From the IMG/VR virus record IMGVR_UViG_3300024495_000026, positions 16,913 to 80,912 of that record: a stretch of DNA of 64,000 nt, one strand, 5' to 3'. Numbering within the stretch: the stretch's first letter is position 1; each line of letters opens with the position of its first letter. Below, in pieces: positions 17,356-27,400 of the stretch. The notes under the pieces are model-generated. The model saw only the letters and a program-made list of their open reading frames with translations. It was not told the DNA's origin and did not search any database. Source of the stretch: a virus. The position numbers were made by a program, and so were the translations under genes.

Positions 17356-20300
17356 TTAAACTCTAGTTCCACACTCATCAATTGCACCAGTACTAGAGTA
17401 AAAAGCACCAGAACCTGCAATTGCAGATTGAATTTCAGTTACAGTATTATAACTGTAATTTACATATACTTCAATCCAATAATTCATTTCTTGAGAAGTG
17501 GGAGGTCTATTGAAAGAATTTTTATACTGTTGAGCAATTCTGCTTATTAGATCGCTCCAACTAGCTCCTTTAATAGATTGTGTCCATGAAATAGAGATCC
17601 AACCTCCTATTCCATTAGATCCGTTAGTATTTTTTCCTCCACCATTTCCACCAGAACGATAAAGTGCTCCTGCATTAGTTACCGATCCATCACTTCCATT
17701 ATTAACTCCACCATTACCAGTATTATTAACATTTGTTCCATTATATGTTTGCCATGAACTGGGAGTTCCACCACCACCAGTACCTCCCAAACTTCTTCCT
17801 CCACCATAACCACCTCTTCCTCTTAGAAGATCACTCCAAGTACCATCAGAATTTTGAGTTTGAATCGCTGAACCCTGACCAGTCATCCCAAAACTTCCCG
17901 TTCCCCCTGAAAGATTTGGAGTCCTTCCAGCATCACCACCAGGAGCACCAGCACCACCAGGACCATAGATAATTTTATATATTCTTCCGGGAGAAGTGAA
18001 AATAGTACCAAATGCTCTACCTCCTCCTCCACCACCACCACCTAAGCGGGGATCTCCACCACCACCACCACCACCACCACCACCATTACACTCACAATTA
18101 ATTGAATAAACATTATTAGGAACAGTAAAATAGGTCTCAGTTTTTGATGGAACACTATTTCCATCATAAGTCTGAGCTCCAGTAGTATTCAAAGATCTTC
18201 TCGATTCACTGGCCAACCCATAACCAGAGGCACCAGTATAATAATAAGCATAACCCTGTCCAGCATCAGATAAAGTATAATTTATTGCTACACCAGCTGC
18301 AACATTTTCTACATTTGTTGTTTTTGTGCAAGATGCAACATTCACTGTAACACTCTTAGTTGCAGAATCTGCGCATCCACTATTTGAAACTGCTCTTATT
18401 GTATAAGTTGTTGTAGATTTTAAATTATTCAAAGTAATTGATCCCGATGTAGCACTTACTCCAAAGTTAGAAACCACACTACTTGCGTTGGATGATGACC
18501 AACTTAAGGTTACACTTCCGTTATACGCAATGCTTGTCGAACTAGCATTTAACTGAACATCAGCAGTACTATTAACCAAAACTGTTATAGAAGAAGTTGC
18601 TGTAGTATTATCAGTGCTTCTAGCAGTAATTGAAAAAGTTGTAGTTTGTTTTAAAGGTCCAACAGAAAGTGATCCTGATGTAGTTACTCCGGTGAATCCA
18701 TTCGTTGTTATGCTTGCGGCTTTAGTAGTGAACCAAGTTAGTGTGCTACTTTCATTACAAGAAATTGTAGAAGGATTTGCGGTAATAGTAGCAGTAGGAT
18801 CATTAGTAGATCTAGAAGATATTGACCAATTAGAAGATGTTGTAATTGGAGATGGTATATTATTATTAGCAGTTAGAGTTACAGTTGTTGTTCTTGTTGT
18901 CGAGAAATCTGGAGCTGTCATGAAAACAGTACATGCAACTCCAGGAAGAACTGTTAAATTATTTCCAATAGTACCATTTACATTTAAATATGAACTTGTA
19001 TTTGAAGTATTAACAACAACTCCACAATCACTATCATAGCTTACTGGAGTAAAAGTTACAGATTTTAATGAAGCGGGATCTGCATCTGAAACATTAGTAA
19101 ATGTTGGAGCAACTAATGTACAATTTCTAACAGCACTTTGAACGATCCAGGTATCATTAATTGTTTGAGATACGATATTATTAATATCAGTATTATCAGT
19201 ACCGGAAACATTAAATCTAGTTAAAACTGAACCATTTGAAGCTGGAGAAGTAGTAATTTTTAAATTAATTACATCACCATTGCGAATTTGAGCAGGATCT
19301 GCACTAAAATCCCTTACAACAACACCTCCTCTAGTGATTCTAAATTGTCCACCATCATTATTATTTGTTAAGAATGCACTTGCAAAATCATTAGCATGAG
19401 TTGTAATTCCAGAAATAGTAATAGGATCACTAATAGTAGATATATTTCTTCCTTGTCCAGATTTATCCACAAACTGAAACTGATTTGGAATAGTGTCACT
19501 TATAATCGGTCTTGTAGTAAGTCTAAAAGTACTAGTAACACCCACAGGAGTATTTGCGCCAGTAATTGTTAGAATTGCAGATGTATTTGTACTATAACTA
19601 GGAGAAGAATTTAATCGCAAAGTTAAAACATCACCATTATAAACAGTTGTTGGATTTGCATTAAAATCTCTAACGATAGACGATGCTCTTACAACTTTCA
19701 AAAATCCACCAGAAACTGTCGCAGTCAATGGCACAGGAGCTGTAAAAGTATTAGTATCTGCACCAGATAATACTATTGGAACACTATCAAAAGAAGATGA
19801 GAGACCAACATTTACATAATTTGGAAAAGAAAATTGATCGACAGTTGTATCAGATGCTCTAGTTGAAACAGAAAATGATGCGGTATAAGTTCCTACAGTA
19901 AATGTGGTGTTATTAACTTCCGAATAATTTGTAGGTCCTGAAAGAGTTATTGCAATAGTGTCACCATTTCCAACTGTTGCAGCAACACCTGTCGGACCTC
20001 CATTTTTACTGAAAGATCCAATACCAGAAGTAATCGATGCATTTGTAGGAACAGAAGTTTCTATTCCAGTAATTGTAATCGTATTACTAGTTCTTACAAC
20101 ACCCAATTCCTGATTAGAAAAACTAGTAAATGTAAATGGATCCGGAGTTAAATCTTTATTTCTTGTAGTAACTACCCAATCTTTGTTTAGTTTACCAACT
20201 TTAACTCTAGAAAAATATGATTTAGAAAAATCTGCATCAGTTCCTTTGGTAGTTGGAATCCTAATAGAAATCGTTTGATTATTTCTAACATAAACAGGTC

Positions 20301-20523
20301 CACTTGTAAATATTCCACTACTAACCGCAATCGATGATCCAGCACTAACAGACACTAATATTTTATTGTTAATTCCACTGATAGTCACTGGTCCAGTAGT
20401 ATATGCTATACCCGGTTCGGCATTACTCACATTAGTGAAAGAAAAATCATTAGGCAAATCATCAAGATTTCCTCTATAAGAGTATTCTGAAGAATCTCCA
20501 ATTGCACCTAGAAGTGGACTCAT
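17356..20523 (-). CDS. Large virion adhesin with Ig-like repeats and a polyglycine region
   Basis: The 1055-residue protein has four parts. Residues 1-500 hold repeated beta domains with motifs such as GITT or ISGIET and NGDVINLKI. Residues 555-735 hold two Ig-like bacterial domains (TSLTWFTTKAAS and VTLSWSSSNASS with ATKSVTVNV). A polyglycine region follows at about 810-960, including NGGGGGGGGGGDPRLGG. The C-terminus has SFNRPPTSQEMNYWIEVYVNY, a DUF4214-like motif. Glycine-rich phage tips often bind receptors. The position between two fibre genes supports a tail-fibre or adhesin role. Confidence 0.75.
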   Translation of the reverse strand: MSPLLGAIGDSSEYSYRGNLDDLPNDFSFTNVSNAEPGIAYTTGPVTISGINNKILVSVSAGSSIAVSSGIFTSGPVYVRNNQTISIRIPTTKGTDADFSKSYFSRVKVGKLNKDWVVTTRNKDLTPDPFTFTSFSNQELGVVRTSNTITITGIETSVPTNASITSGIGSFSKNGGPTGVAATVGNGDTIAITLSGPTNYSEVNNTTFTVGTYTASFSVSTRASDTTVDQFSFPNYVNVGLSSSFDSVPIVLSGADTNTFTAPVPLTATVSGGFLKVVRASSIVRDFNANPTTVYNGDVLTLRLNSSPSYSTNTSAILTITGANTPVGVTSTFRLTTRPIISDTIPNQFQFVDKSGQGRNISTISDPITISGITTHANDFASAFLTNNNDGGQFRITRGGVVVRDFSADPAQIRNGDVINLKITTSPASNGSVLTRFNVSGTDNTDINNIVSQTINDTWIVQSAVRNCTLVAPTFTNVSDADPASLKSVTFTPVSYDSDCGVVVNTSNTSSYLNVNGTIGNNLTVLPGVACTVFMTAPDFSTTRTTTVTLTANNNIPSPITTSSNWSISSRSTNDPTATITANPSTISCNESSTLTWFTTKAASITTNGFTGVTTSGSLSVGPLKQTTTFSITARSTDNTTATSSITVLVNSTADVQLNASSTSIAYNGSVTLSWSSSNASSVVSNFGVSATSGSITLNNLKSTTTYTIRAVSNSGCADSATKSVTVNVASCTKTTNVENVAAGVAINYTLSDAGQGYAYYYTGASGYGLASESRRSLNTTGAQTYDGNSVPSKTETYFTVPNNVYSINCECNGGGGGGGGGGDPRLGGGGGGGGRAFGTIFTSPGRIYKIIYGPGGAGAPGGDAGRTPNLSGGTGSFGMTGQGSAIQTQNSDGTWSDLLRGRGGYGGGRSLGGTGGGGTPSSWQTYNGTNVNNTGNGGVNNGSDGSVTNAGALYRSGGNGGGKNTNGSNGIGGWISISWTQSIKGASWSDLISRIAQQYKNSFNRPPTSQEMNYWIEVYVNYSYNTVTEIQSAIAGSGAFYSSTGAIDECGTRV

Positions 20524-20535
20524 TTACTGCTCTCC

Positions 20536-23500
20536 TCAGCTATATTGTGATTGAGAATATAAAACTGTATAAGTATTGTTCGCGGTCTTAATAATTACAT
20601 AAGTATAAACATCAATTCCATTTGCATTACCTGAAGTAATTATATTTCCACCATAATATTTTGGTGCTTGGTTAATACCATCAATTTGAACTGTAGCATT
20701 ATAATATGGAGTAGCACCCTGAGTTGTTATAATAGCAACAGTAGTTGATTCACCTACCGAAAGGAAACTATTCAAAGTTTGAGTCGAATTGCCACGGAAA
20801 TTAATAGTCCAATTACCTTGAGCTTCTGAAGTAAAATAGTAAACATTATTATCACCCAAATCAATATTCTGAACTGTTGTTGTAGTCAAAATACCAGAGG
20901 TAATTGTCGCAGTTTCAATGATTTCAAAAACTCTTAAAGTTCCATTGATTGAAGTGCTTCCTTCAACATAAAGTCCAAATCCAGATTTTGCACTTGTTGT
21001 TCCAATACCAATTGGAGTTGATGTATGAACTCCGACTGCATCCGTTCTCCAAATATCGGAAACATTATAGAGACCAGAACCATCACCACTAAATGAACCA
21101 ATGAAAGAATTTGAATTGATTTGATTAACCGTAAGATTTATACTTGTAGTAGAAGTGCTGACAGGGCCAAATCTTCTCCAGTTATTATCGGAGGTATAAA
21201 CCCATCCCAGAGTTCCACCACTTTCAGGAGTTGCTTGGAAAACAACATCTCCAGGGTTTCCTGCATTAGATGGAGTTGCAATTCCTACAGTATATTTTCT
21301 AGAAATAGTTGCATCACCTTGAATAAAGACCGAACTTGCCTCTAAACCTTTAGGTGAGGTAGAGGTTAGTTTGTTTGTGAAAACAACTGGTCCATCAAAT
21401 TTAGAAATAATTTTATTATCAGCACCACCTTCAACACGAATTGCATTACTAAAGTTACCCTCAACTGGAGTGATTACATTAAGAGATGGTTGATTAGAAA
21501 TATCTTCCCCAGTTATTGTTTGAATTGGAGTATCAAAGATTTCTTCCTGTCCAGTGATTGTACTTAACTTCTTATTACCAGAGTATGAAATACCCTTGTC
21601 ATTCATTCCAGTGAAGAAGTTGATGCCACCTTCAGACTTAAATGATTGTGAAATCAATTCTTCCTGTGGCGAAATCTGACGATCCTGACGATCTGGGAAT
21701 GCAGTTGAATAGTTACCAGGACCATAACCAACATATTCAAAAGTATGTCCAGAAGCACGAATGATAGAGTGTCTTCTGAATTCAATTGGAGTTGGTTTAA
21801 TTCTTCTGACCACAGATCCCGCAGTGTGAGATCCACTTAAAGTTCCAAGAACACCTCTGTATACTGAAACAGTATCACTAGTAACAGTCGATTTAATTCT
21901 TACGATTTCATCATTAATTTCAAGATAATCACCAATGTTTAAATCCAATCCAGTTACTGGAATTGTAATTGTACCTACAGTAGGTCCTGTAATAGAGGCA
22001 GAAAGGGTCGTTGTTACTCTATCATACTTAGTAACTAAACGGCCACCAAGATTTTCATCGTTTGGAGTAACTGTACCAGCATTTGATGCGATACCACGAC
22101 GATAAAGATAAATTGATCCAGATCCAACTGGAGATGTGGTTCCGACGCCAATATTAATTGCAAATGAAGTTAAACTATTAATCTGCTTAACTGTAAAAGA
22201 TCCATTATAAAGAGAATTGTCAGCTCCACCTAAAGATATTACATTATTAACCAATAATCCATGATTATTTGAGGTTGTTACAATTCCAATTCCAGTAGAA
22301 GCATTATATGTTAATGAAGAAACTCCTATGGCTTTACCAGTAATAGAAGCAGATGAATTTCCGAGGATTAATTGATTTAATCCAGATTCAGCAGTAGGAG
22401 ATATTGGAGAAATAGGAGTAACTTCTACTTGTTTAGAATTTCCTTGTACAACACCAGAAACTCTATAAAGAGAATTATAAGACTTATAACCAACAGAGGT
22501 TATTCCACTGATTTTAATAATTTCATCAACACTGTTATAAATTGAAGTTACACTTACAATACCAGCAGTGTGACCAGAAATAGTAGGAACTCCGGATACC
22601 GCAAGTGTATTTCCAACTCCAAATGCACTACCACCATCTATTATCTTAATATCAGTAATAGTACCACTATCAACTTTAATTCTAGCAGTAGCATTTTTAC
22701 CAGTACCAGACTCTCCTATCAATGTTGCATTATAAAAATATTCCGTGCCTATACCAGTACCATAACCAGAACCACCAGAAATAATACTTAAATTGGTTGC
22801 TCTATTCAATCCATGATCAACTGAAGTAAAGATAGTATGAGATGTACCCACAGAATCAGAAATAATATTTGTAATACCAACGCCAATATTAAAATCCTTT
22901 ATTACCTTTTGTATTGTTTCTTTTGTAATACTGTTTTGAGGATCATCAATAACTACTTGACCTATTGGATCAGGTAAAGCATACGAAACAGAAGGATCTG
23001 GATCAGAAGATGGGTTGTCCCTATTAAGTTGAGGATATAAATTAGTTACTGGTTGAAGTAATTTAAGATCAGTAAATGGCGTTACACTTGGGGAGTTAGA
23101 AGAATTAATAAGAGTTAAATGATATACACCATCTTGATCATTTTTAATATACTTTTTAATTTCTTGAGTTCTATAAATCAAATAAGTATCTTTATATTTT
23201 TTTCTTTGGAAATATGGTAATGAAGTATTGCGAATTGATGTATTATTAGTAAATGTACCTGGATTATCTCCTAAGGCATATCTAAAATGTTTAGAGCTGC
23301 TAATACCTGTTACAGTAAATGTACCATTAAAAGCAGAATTTGCAGCTCCTGCTAAGTTACCTGTACTAGTAACATTTAAAATTTTAACTTGAGATCCTAC
23401 AGAAAGATCGTGAGGAAGTTCTGTGATGACATCAGCAAAATTTTCTTGCCAAGAAGCATTTGCTATAAATCTATTATTTCTTAAATTTGTTACATTTGAA

Positions 23501-25992
23501 AGAGTTACTGATGATGGATTAAACTGATATCCAATTTCAGTATTTGTTTTTCCAATTGTAGAATTTGATTCTTGAATGATAAATCCATCAGAAGGAGGTC
23601 TAGCTGTTACAGGAGAATCTTTAGGGATAACATAACGAACTCTATAAAGAGAATCATTCAAGGATCGAGTATCAGATCTACGAGTGATAAATGTTCTTGA
23701 AGTTGCTGAACCAAGAACGGCAGATCCAAAACCAACTAATGCGGGATAAATGTTATTATCAGTAACTGCAGTACCAACATTTATATACCATGAGTTATTT
23801 GAAGTATCATATTGAATTGGATGTCCAATGTCACCCGAATTTTTATCAGACACTCTACTTACGACAGTGAGAATACCACCTTTGCTGTTTATGGTAATCT
23901 CAGAATCATCAAGAGCATCATTTAAGGTTTGAGCAAGTTTTAATTGATTTGCAGAAAGTCCAGTAGTAATAGCATAATAGATTTGATTTGGAATGATTCC
24001 ATCAGGAAGATGTCCATTATTACTAATTACTCTTACAGTTTCTCCATTTAAGAGCGAATGATTTGTTGTCAAATTAATTATGTTGCTACCAATAGAATTT
24101 ACTCCACCAGCAACAGCAACACGATATGATTTTTCGGAAGTAATTTCATTTCCAGTATATTGAGTATTCGGCATAACAATTCTTGCCGAATATTGAGTCG
24201 TAATTCCACTTTGAGATATTAATACATTTAACCTATCTTTTTCTTTTGCCCCAATCCTATAACCTTCCAAAACATTATCTGGTGGAATTGATTGGTTTGT
24301 TTCATTATAAAGATAAAGACGACCAGTTGATGCAACACCAACAGTTTGATTAACATCTACAGAAGAAAATTCTAGAGTAGTTTCAGATAACTCTAGTTCT
24401 TTTGGTGGAATAACATGAGTAATATATCCAACATCATCTTTTTCATATGCATTAGCTCTAAATCCAAAAGCAACAAGTGACTTTGCTCCGAAATTGGAGT
24501 TTGAATTTGTGATAGATTGGTCTCCACCAGATTCCACCACAAAATGAAGTGCATAACCAATAGCAAAAACAGAAACTACCTGAATGAAAGAATCGTTAGA
24601 ACATTTTATATGATAGTTCTCATATTCTGGTTTATATCTGGCAAGAGAATCTGTATGAATATTTTCATTTCCACTTACAGTATTATCCTCATATAGTCCA
24701 GAAGATGGATTATATTTTACAAAAGCATTATCATCTTTTTGTAGTCCAATGCCAGTAAACTGCGCAACGACCATGGATTTAAATCCAGTTGCTTTGCTAC
24801 CATCAGCGTGCATTCCACACATACCATACACTGATCGCATGGAAATATTAAAGATATATGGAGATGCTGAAGTAACAGTGTCAACAGAAATATTAAGAGT
24901 CGCACCTGTCACAGAAGGAAGAGGTACAACTGGAGGTGTTGAAACTTGATATTTAATTTGAGTTGTGCTTACGACTTCACTAACAACATACTGTCCATCA
25001 TAACCAGAAGATGCAATACCCTCAATTCTAATAGGAGTATCTACATCAAGACCTAGAGTATTTTGCTCCAGATTTACAGTAATTACATTACTAGAAACAA
25101 CCCCATCACCAGCTTTAATACTGGTGATGCCAACATTGCCTCCTGTAGATCCAACAATACGATATTCGTCAATTTTTGGTTGAATATCTAAGGGAGATCC
25201 AGTAACTTCTGGCGGAATCTCTCTTCCACTTGCAGGACCATAGGCAATACCAATTTTTTCATAATACAGATCCATATCTGTCTTATTGACAGAATAAGTC
25301 AGGAAATTGTCATCAATATTAATATCATTGACACCATCAGCGTACTCAAAACAAGTTAGTTTGTGGTGAGAAAAGTTAGGTACATAAGTATTTGCAGTGT
25401 AATCCTTATAAACTGAACCATTAGGATCTGCATCAAGAATACTAAATTGCCAGAAGTAACAAATACCAGTTACTTTAAAAATAGCAGATCTTTCAATAGC
25501 AGAATTTCTAGGGTCTGGAACATATTTAGGTCTAATTTTTGTTTTTCTTAAATCTACACCAACAAGAGAAGTTCCTCTTGGTATTATTACGCCACCACTA
25601 ACACTATTAAACTTATAAAGAATATTGGTATCAGAATTAATATCAAAATTTGTAGTAAGATCAAAAGGTTGAAAATCAGTTACAACTTCACCAGATCTAG
25701 CACGAAAAGAACCTCCATTTGGGCTTAGTGGAATCCATCCAGGTCTATTATCGACAATATGTTCTCCTGGATAAACCATGATTGTGGTTTTTCCAAATCG
25801 GTCATTATCTAATCCTCTTTGATAAGAGAATCTTGCGGCTTCAATTAATGCCCTCTGAATAGTTTTAAATGGACGAGTTAAACTATTTCCGCGATTTTCT
25901 ATAGAATCTGTTGAATCACTACTAGAGGGATCGACATACAAAATTTCCCCTCTAGTATTTTTCAGAAAATTATCAAGACGACTTAATCCCAT
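20536..25992 (-). CDS. Giant pectate-lyase-like beta-helix virion protein
   Basis: The 1818-residue protein begins MGLSRLDNFLKNTRGEILYVDPSSSDSTDS and continues with FKTIQRALIEAARFSYQRG and TIMVYPGEHIVDNRPGW, the signature of a right-handed parallel beta-helix of the pectate lyase 3 type. The rest is beta repeats. Its C-terminal 250 residues contain GSFSGDGSGLYNVSDIWRTD and a fibre-like SINGTLRVFE. Proteins of this size and N-terminus are conserved structural proteins in T4-like cyanophages. It is first of the fibre operon with a clear late-type promoter at 26018-26030. A lyase activity is not shown by any catalytic residue I can name. Confidence 0.8.
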   Translation of the reverse strand: MGLSRLDNFLKNTRGEILYVDPSSSDSTDSIENRGNSLTRPFKTIQRALIEAARFSYQRGLDNDRFGKTTIMVYPGEHIVDNRPGWIPLSPNGGSFRARSGEVVTDFQPFDLTTNFDINSDTNILYKFNSVSGGVIIPRGTSLVGVDLRKTKIRPKYVPDPRNSAIERSAIFKVTGICYFWQFSILDADPNGSVYKDYTANTYVPNFSHHKLTCFEYADGVNDINIDDNFLTYSVNKTDMDLYYEKIGIAYGPASGREIPPEVTGSPLDIQPKIDEYRIVGSTGGNVGITSIKAGDGVVSSNVITVNLEQNTLGLDVDTPIRIEGIASSGYDGQYVVSEVVSTTQIKYQVSTPPVVPLPSVTGATLNISVDTVTSASPYIFNISMRSVYGMCGMHADGSKATGFKSMVVAQFTGIGLQKDDNAFVKYNPSSGLYEDNTVSGNENIHTDSLARYKPEYENYHIKCSNDSFIQVVSVFAIGYALHFVVESGGDQSITNSNSNFGAKSLVAFGFRANAYEKDDVGYITHVIPPKELELSETTLEFSSVDVNQTVGVASTGRLYLYNETNQSIPPDNVLEGYRIGAKEKDRLNVLISQSGITTQYSARIVMPNTQYTGNEITSEKSYRVAVAGGVNSIGSNIINLTTNHSLLNGETVRVISNNGHLPDGIIPNQIYYAITTGLSANQLKLAQTLNDALDDSEITINSKGGILTVVSRVSDKNSGDIGHPIQYDTSNNSWYINVGTAVTDNNIYPALVGFGSAVLGSATSRTFITRRSDTRSLNDSLYRVRYVIPKDSPVTARPPSDGFIIQESNSTIGKTNTEIGYQFNPSSVTLSNVTNLRNNRFIANASWQENFADVITELPHDLSVGSQVKILNVTSTGNLAGAANSAFNGTFTVTGISSSKHFRYALGDNPGTFTNNTSIRNTSLPYFQRKKYKDTYLIYRTQEIKKYIKNDQDGVYHLTLINSSNSPSVTPFTDLKLLQPVTNLYPQLNRDNPSSDPDPSVSYALPDPIGQVVIDDPQNSITKETIQKVIKDFNIGVGITNIISDSVGTSHTIFTSVDHGLNRATNLSIISGGSGYGTGIGTEYFYNATLIGESGTGKNATARIKVDSGTITDIKIIDGGSAFGVGNTLAVSGVPTISGHTAGIVSVTSIYNSVDEIIKISGITSVGYKSYNSLYRVSGVVQGNSKQVEVTPISPISPTAESGLNQLILGNSSASITGKAIGVSSLTYNASTGIGIVTTSNNHGLLVNNVISLGGADNSLYNGSFTVKQINSLTSFAINIGVGTTSPVGSGSIYLYRRGIASNAGTVTPNDENLGGRLVTKYDRVTTTLSASITGPTVGTITIPVTGLDLNIGDYLEINDEIVRIKSTVTSDTVSVYRGVLGTLSGSHTAGSVVRRIKPTPIEFRRHSIIRASGHTFEYVGYGPGNYSTAFPDRQDRQISPQEELISQSFKSEGGINFFTGMNDKGISYSGNKKLSTITGQEEIFDTPIQTITGEDISNQPSLNVITPVEGNFSNAIRVEGGADNKIISKFDGPVVFTNKLTSTSPKGLEASSVFIQGDATISRKYTVGIATPSNAGNPGDVVFQATPESGGTLGWVYTSDNNWRRFGPVSTSTTSINLTVNQINSNSFIGSFSGDGSGLYNVSDIWRTDAVGVHTSTPIGIGTTSAKSGFGLYVEGSTSINGTLRVFEIIETATITSGILTTTTVQNIDLGDNNVYYFTSEAQGNWTINFRGNSTQTLNSFLSVGESTTVAIITTQGATPYYNATVQIDGINQAPKYYGGNIITSGNANGIDVYTYVIIKTANNTYTVLYSQSQYS

Positions 25993-26017
25993 CTTATTCG
26001 TTTATAAGTTCCGTTAT

Positions 26018-26030
26018 GGATTATTTATCC
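26018..26030 (-). promoter_or_regulatory. Late promoter GATAAATA in a short palindrome
   Basis: The minus strand reads GGATAAATAATCC 26 bases upstream of the giant gene start at 25992. The sequence is a near-palindrome around the T4-type motif. It directly follows the terminator of the upstream gene. Confidence 0.6.
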
Positions 26031-26060
26031 AATAAAAAAACCTCTAGTTATCCTAGAGGT
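26031..26060 (-). terminator. Intrinsic terminator after the 67-residue gene
   Basis: On the minus strand an AACCTCTAG arm, a short loop and CTAGAGGTT form a 9-bp stem followed by seven T residues. It lies between the stop at 26074 and the late promoter of the giant gene. Confidence 0.8.
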
Positions 26061-26073
26061 TTTATAAAATTAA

Positions 26074-26277
26074 TTATACTTCTTCTTCCTCTTCTTCATC
26101 CTCTTGTTTTTGGTCATCTAGAGTGACTCCAAGTTGATCAAGATATTCAATGATACCTTGAACTTTGAGAAGTAAATCTCTTTTTGTTGTTAATTTTGTA
26201 TTTAAAGAATTAATTTCTTCAATAAGAGTGTTTTGCTTTTCAAGCAACTCTAAAAGATGATTTTGTTGTTCTGACAT
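26074..26277 (-). CDS. Small acidic coiled-coil protein
   Basis: The 67-residue protein is made of a predicted coiled coil (HLLELLEKQNTLIEEINSL, with leucines and isoleucines at heptad spacing) followed by LLLKVQGIIEYLDQLGV and a very acidic tail ending EDEEEEEEV. It sits between its own late-type promoter (26301-26308) and terminator, so it is a separate transcription unit. Small coiled-coil proteins of this type are common in cyanophages. The function is not known. Confidence 0.6.
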   Translation of the reverse strand: MSEQQNHLLELLEKQNTLIEEINSLNTKLTTKRDLLLKVQGIIEYLDQLGVTLDDQKQEDEEEEEEV

Positions 26278-26300
26278 ATCAATTCAACCTATTAAAAATT

Positions 26301-26308
26301 TATTTATC
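26301..26308 (-). promoter_or_regulatory. Late promoter GATAAATA
   Basis: The minus strand reads GCGATAAATAAATTTT 24 bases upstream of the start at 26277. It follows a terminator at 26313-26336. Confidence 0.55.
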
Positions 26309-26312
26309 GCAT

Positions 26313-26336
26313 ACAACAAAACCTCCATGAGGAGGT
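26313..26336 (-). terminator. Intrinsic terminator after the Mom-like gene
   Basis: The minus strand reads AAACCTCC, a TCAT loop and GGAGGTTTTG, a 7-8 bp stem with a short T run. It lies 8 bases downstream of the stop of the Mom-like gene at 26344. Confidence 0.65.
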
Positions 26337-26343
26337 TTCGAAG

Positions 26344-26991
26344 TCACACGGAAGGGGTTTGGTTTTGTATCGCCTTTAGTATTTTAGCGTCTTCTTCTTT
26401 CCATGTCAAGCGTTTTTGTAATCCACTATCAAATACAAGTAAATATCTGTGCTTTCTACTCCGATCTCTCCATTCACCCTCTTGTCCTTTTATTTTTCCA
26501 CGAGAGTGTTTAGTTCCGTCTGAATAATAGAAATCTTTTTTTCGATCCGTGAGACCGTAGTACTTAAAGTTGCAAGCGCGATAAATTGTACCAGAATGGT
26601 GATCTGAATCAGCATAAGAAAGGATTGCTTTAACTTCAGTATCTTTCCGAAATTGTCTAATCGCCTTTGACACAAACCAAGAAGTGATGTTATATTCTCG
26701 TGACTGCGTACTAGGGTGGATGCAAAGTCTTGAGAGTTCAAAGAGTCCTTGTTGTTCGTTTCTTTCAAGTCCAAATGCTCCTTTTGCTATTTCAGGTACT
26801 GGTAATCCAGTAAATATACAAACTCCTCGAAGACCGCCAATATTGAGAGGAGAGAACTCATTTTTCTCAAAGAGTCCATAATTATATCCAGACTTAAAAC
26901 TTTTGGAAATATCTTTTAAGTAATGATATTGCAATAAAAGATCTTCTGATTGTTTCTTTGTTACTTTATCAATGTAGAAGTCGGACTTCAT
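26344..26991 (-). CDS. Mom-like (GNAT-fold) DNA modification protein, putative
   Basis: The 215-residue protein matches the layout of the Mom family of phage DNA-modification proteins: an early LLLQYHYLKD, GLFEKN then VCIFTGLPVPEIA, FELSRLCIHPSTQSREYNITSWFVSKAIRQFRKDTEVKAILSYADSDHHSGTIYRACNFKYYGLT. Phage Mu Mom modifies adenines and protects DNA from host nucleases. The ELSRL segment and the SYAD...GTIYxAxN segment are the best-matching parts. It ends before a terminator and overlaps the 57-residue gene by ATGA. A GNAT-fold acyltransferase of another type is the main alternative. Confidence 0.65.
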   Translation of the reverse strand: MKSDFYIDKVTKKQSEDLLLQYHYLKDISKSFKSGYNYGLFEKNEFSPLNIGGLRGVCIFTGLPVPEIAKGAFGLERNEQQGLFELSRLCIHPSTQSREYNITSWFVSKAIRQFRKDTEVKAILSYADSDHHSGTIYRACNFKYYGLTDRKKDFYYSDGTKHSRGKIKGQEGEWRDRSRKHRYLLVFDSGLQKRLTWKEEDAKILKAIQNQTPSV

Positions 26992-27161
26992 TCAGGTTGC
27001 TTACACTCTAAAATATATTCCACAGTATTTGCTACATCATTCATAGCATCACGAAGGTGTGGTTGTTGTCCAGATTCTTGCTTCAGAATAGGTCTTGAAT
27101 CATCAGTAAGAATCCAACGCCACTGTTTCATGGACTCACAATACCAAAGATTAACTTTCAT
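26988..27161 (-). CDS. Small hypothetical protein
   Basis: The 57-residue protein reads MKVNLWYCESMKQWRWILTD at its start and continues with RDAMNDVANTVEYILECKQPE. It has two cysteines. The frame stays open 111 bases further upstream, but the ATG at 27161 is preferred because a second gene in another frame (27151-27309) occupies that upstream part and overlaps it by only 11 bases. It ends in an ATGA overlap with the Mom-like gene, so the two may be co-translated. No family is recognised. Confidence 0.5.
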   Translation of the reverse strand: MKVNLWYCESMKQWRWILTDDSRPILKQESGQQPHLRDAMNDVANTVEYILECKQPE

Positions 27162-27309
27162 GTTTGAAGTGCTCCAATTCGACCCAGTTAAGGAGGGTTT
27201 GGAATGCACTGATAGAGGCAGGAGTGCAGTTATCTTCCTTAAGTTTTTGAACATAATATTCAAGTGCTTCAATGACCATTTGACGGTCTTGTTGTGAAAT
27301 AAGTGACAT
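27151..27309 (-). CDS. Very small hypothetical protein
   Basis: The 52-residue protein, starting MSLISQQDRQMVIEALEYYV, is helical and acidic (QKLKEDNCTPASISAFQTLL later). It starts with ATG at 27309, directly downstream of tRNA-Thr, and its TAA overlaps the next gene's start by 11 bases. The dense packing on the coding strand and the amphipathic helix favour a real gene. Function is not known. Confidence 0.55.
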   Translation of the reverse strand: MSLISQQDRQMVIEALEYYVQKLKEDNCTPASISAFQTLLNWVELEHFKHES

Positions 27310-27326
27310 TGGAGTTATAGAACTCA

Positions 27327-27397
27327 AGCCTCTAGACAGAATTGAACTGTCGTCTCCGCTTTACAAGAGCGGTGCATCACCACAATGCTTTAGAGGC
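27327..27397 (-). tRNA. tRNA-Thr (UGU anticodon)
   Basis: The minus strand folds into a cloverleaf of 71 nt without CCA. It has a 7-bp acceptor (GCCTCTA with TAGAGGC), a D stem GCAT/ATGC, an anticodon stem CCGCT/AGCGG with loop CTTGTAA (anticodon TGT), and a T stem GACAG/CTGTC with loop TTCAATT. A U is the discriminator base. It would read ACA codons, which are common in this AT-rich genome. Confidence 0.92.
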
Positions 27398-27400
27398 AAA

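Noticed and set aside
26490-26774. A 94-residue frame inside the Mom-like gene
   Set aside because: It is the same strand in another frame, has no ribosome site at the start and no family resemblance. The Mom-like reading explains the region.
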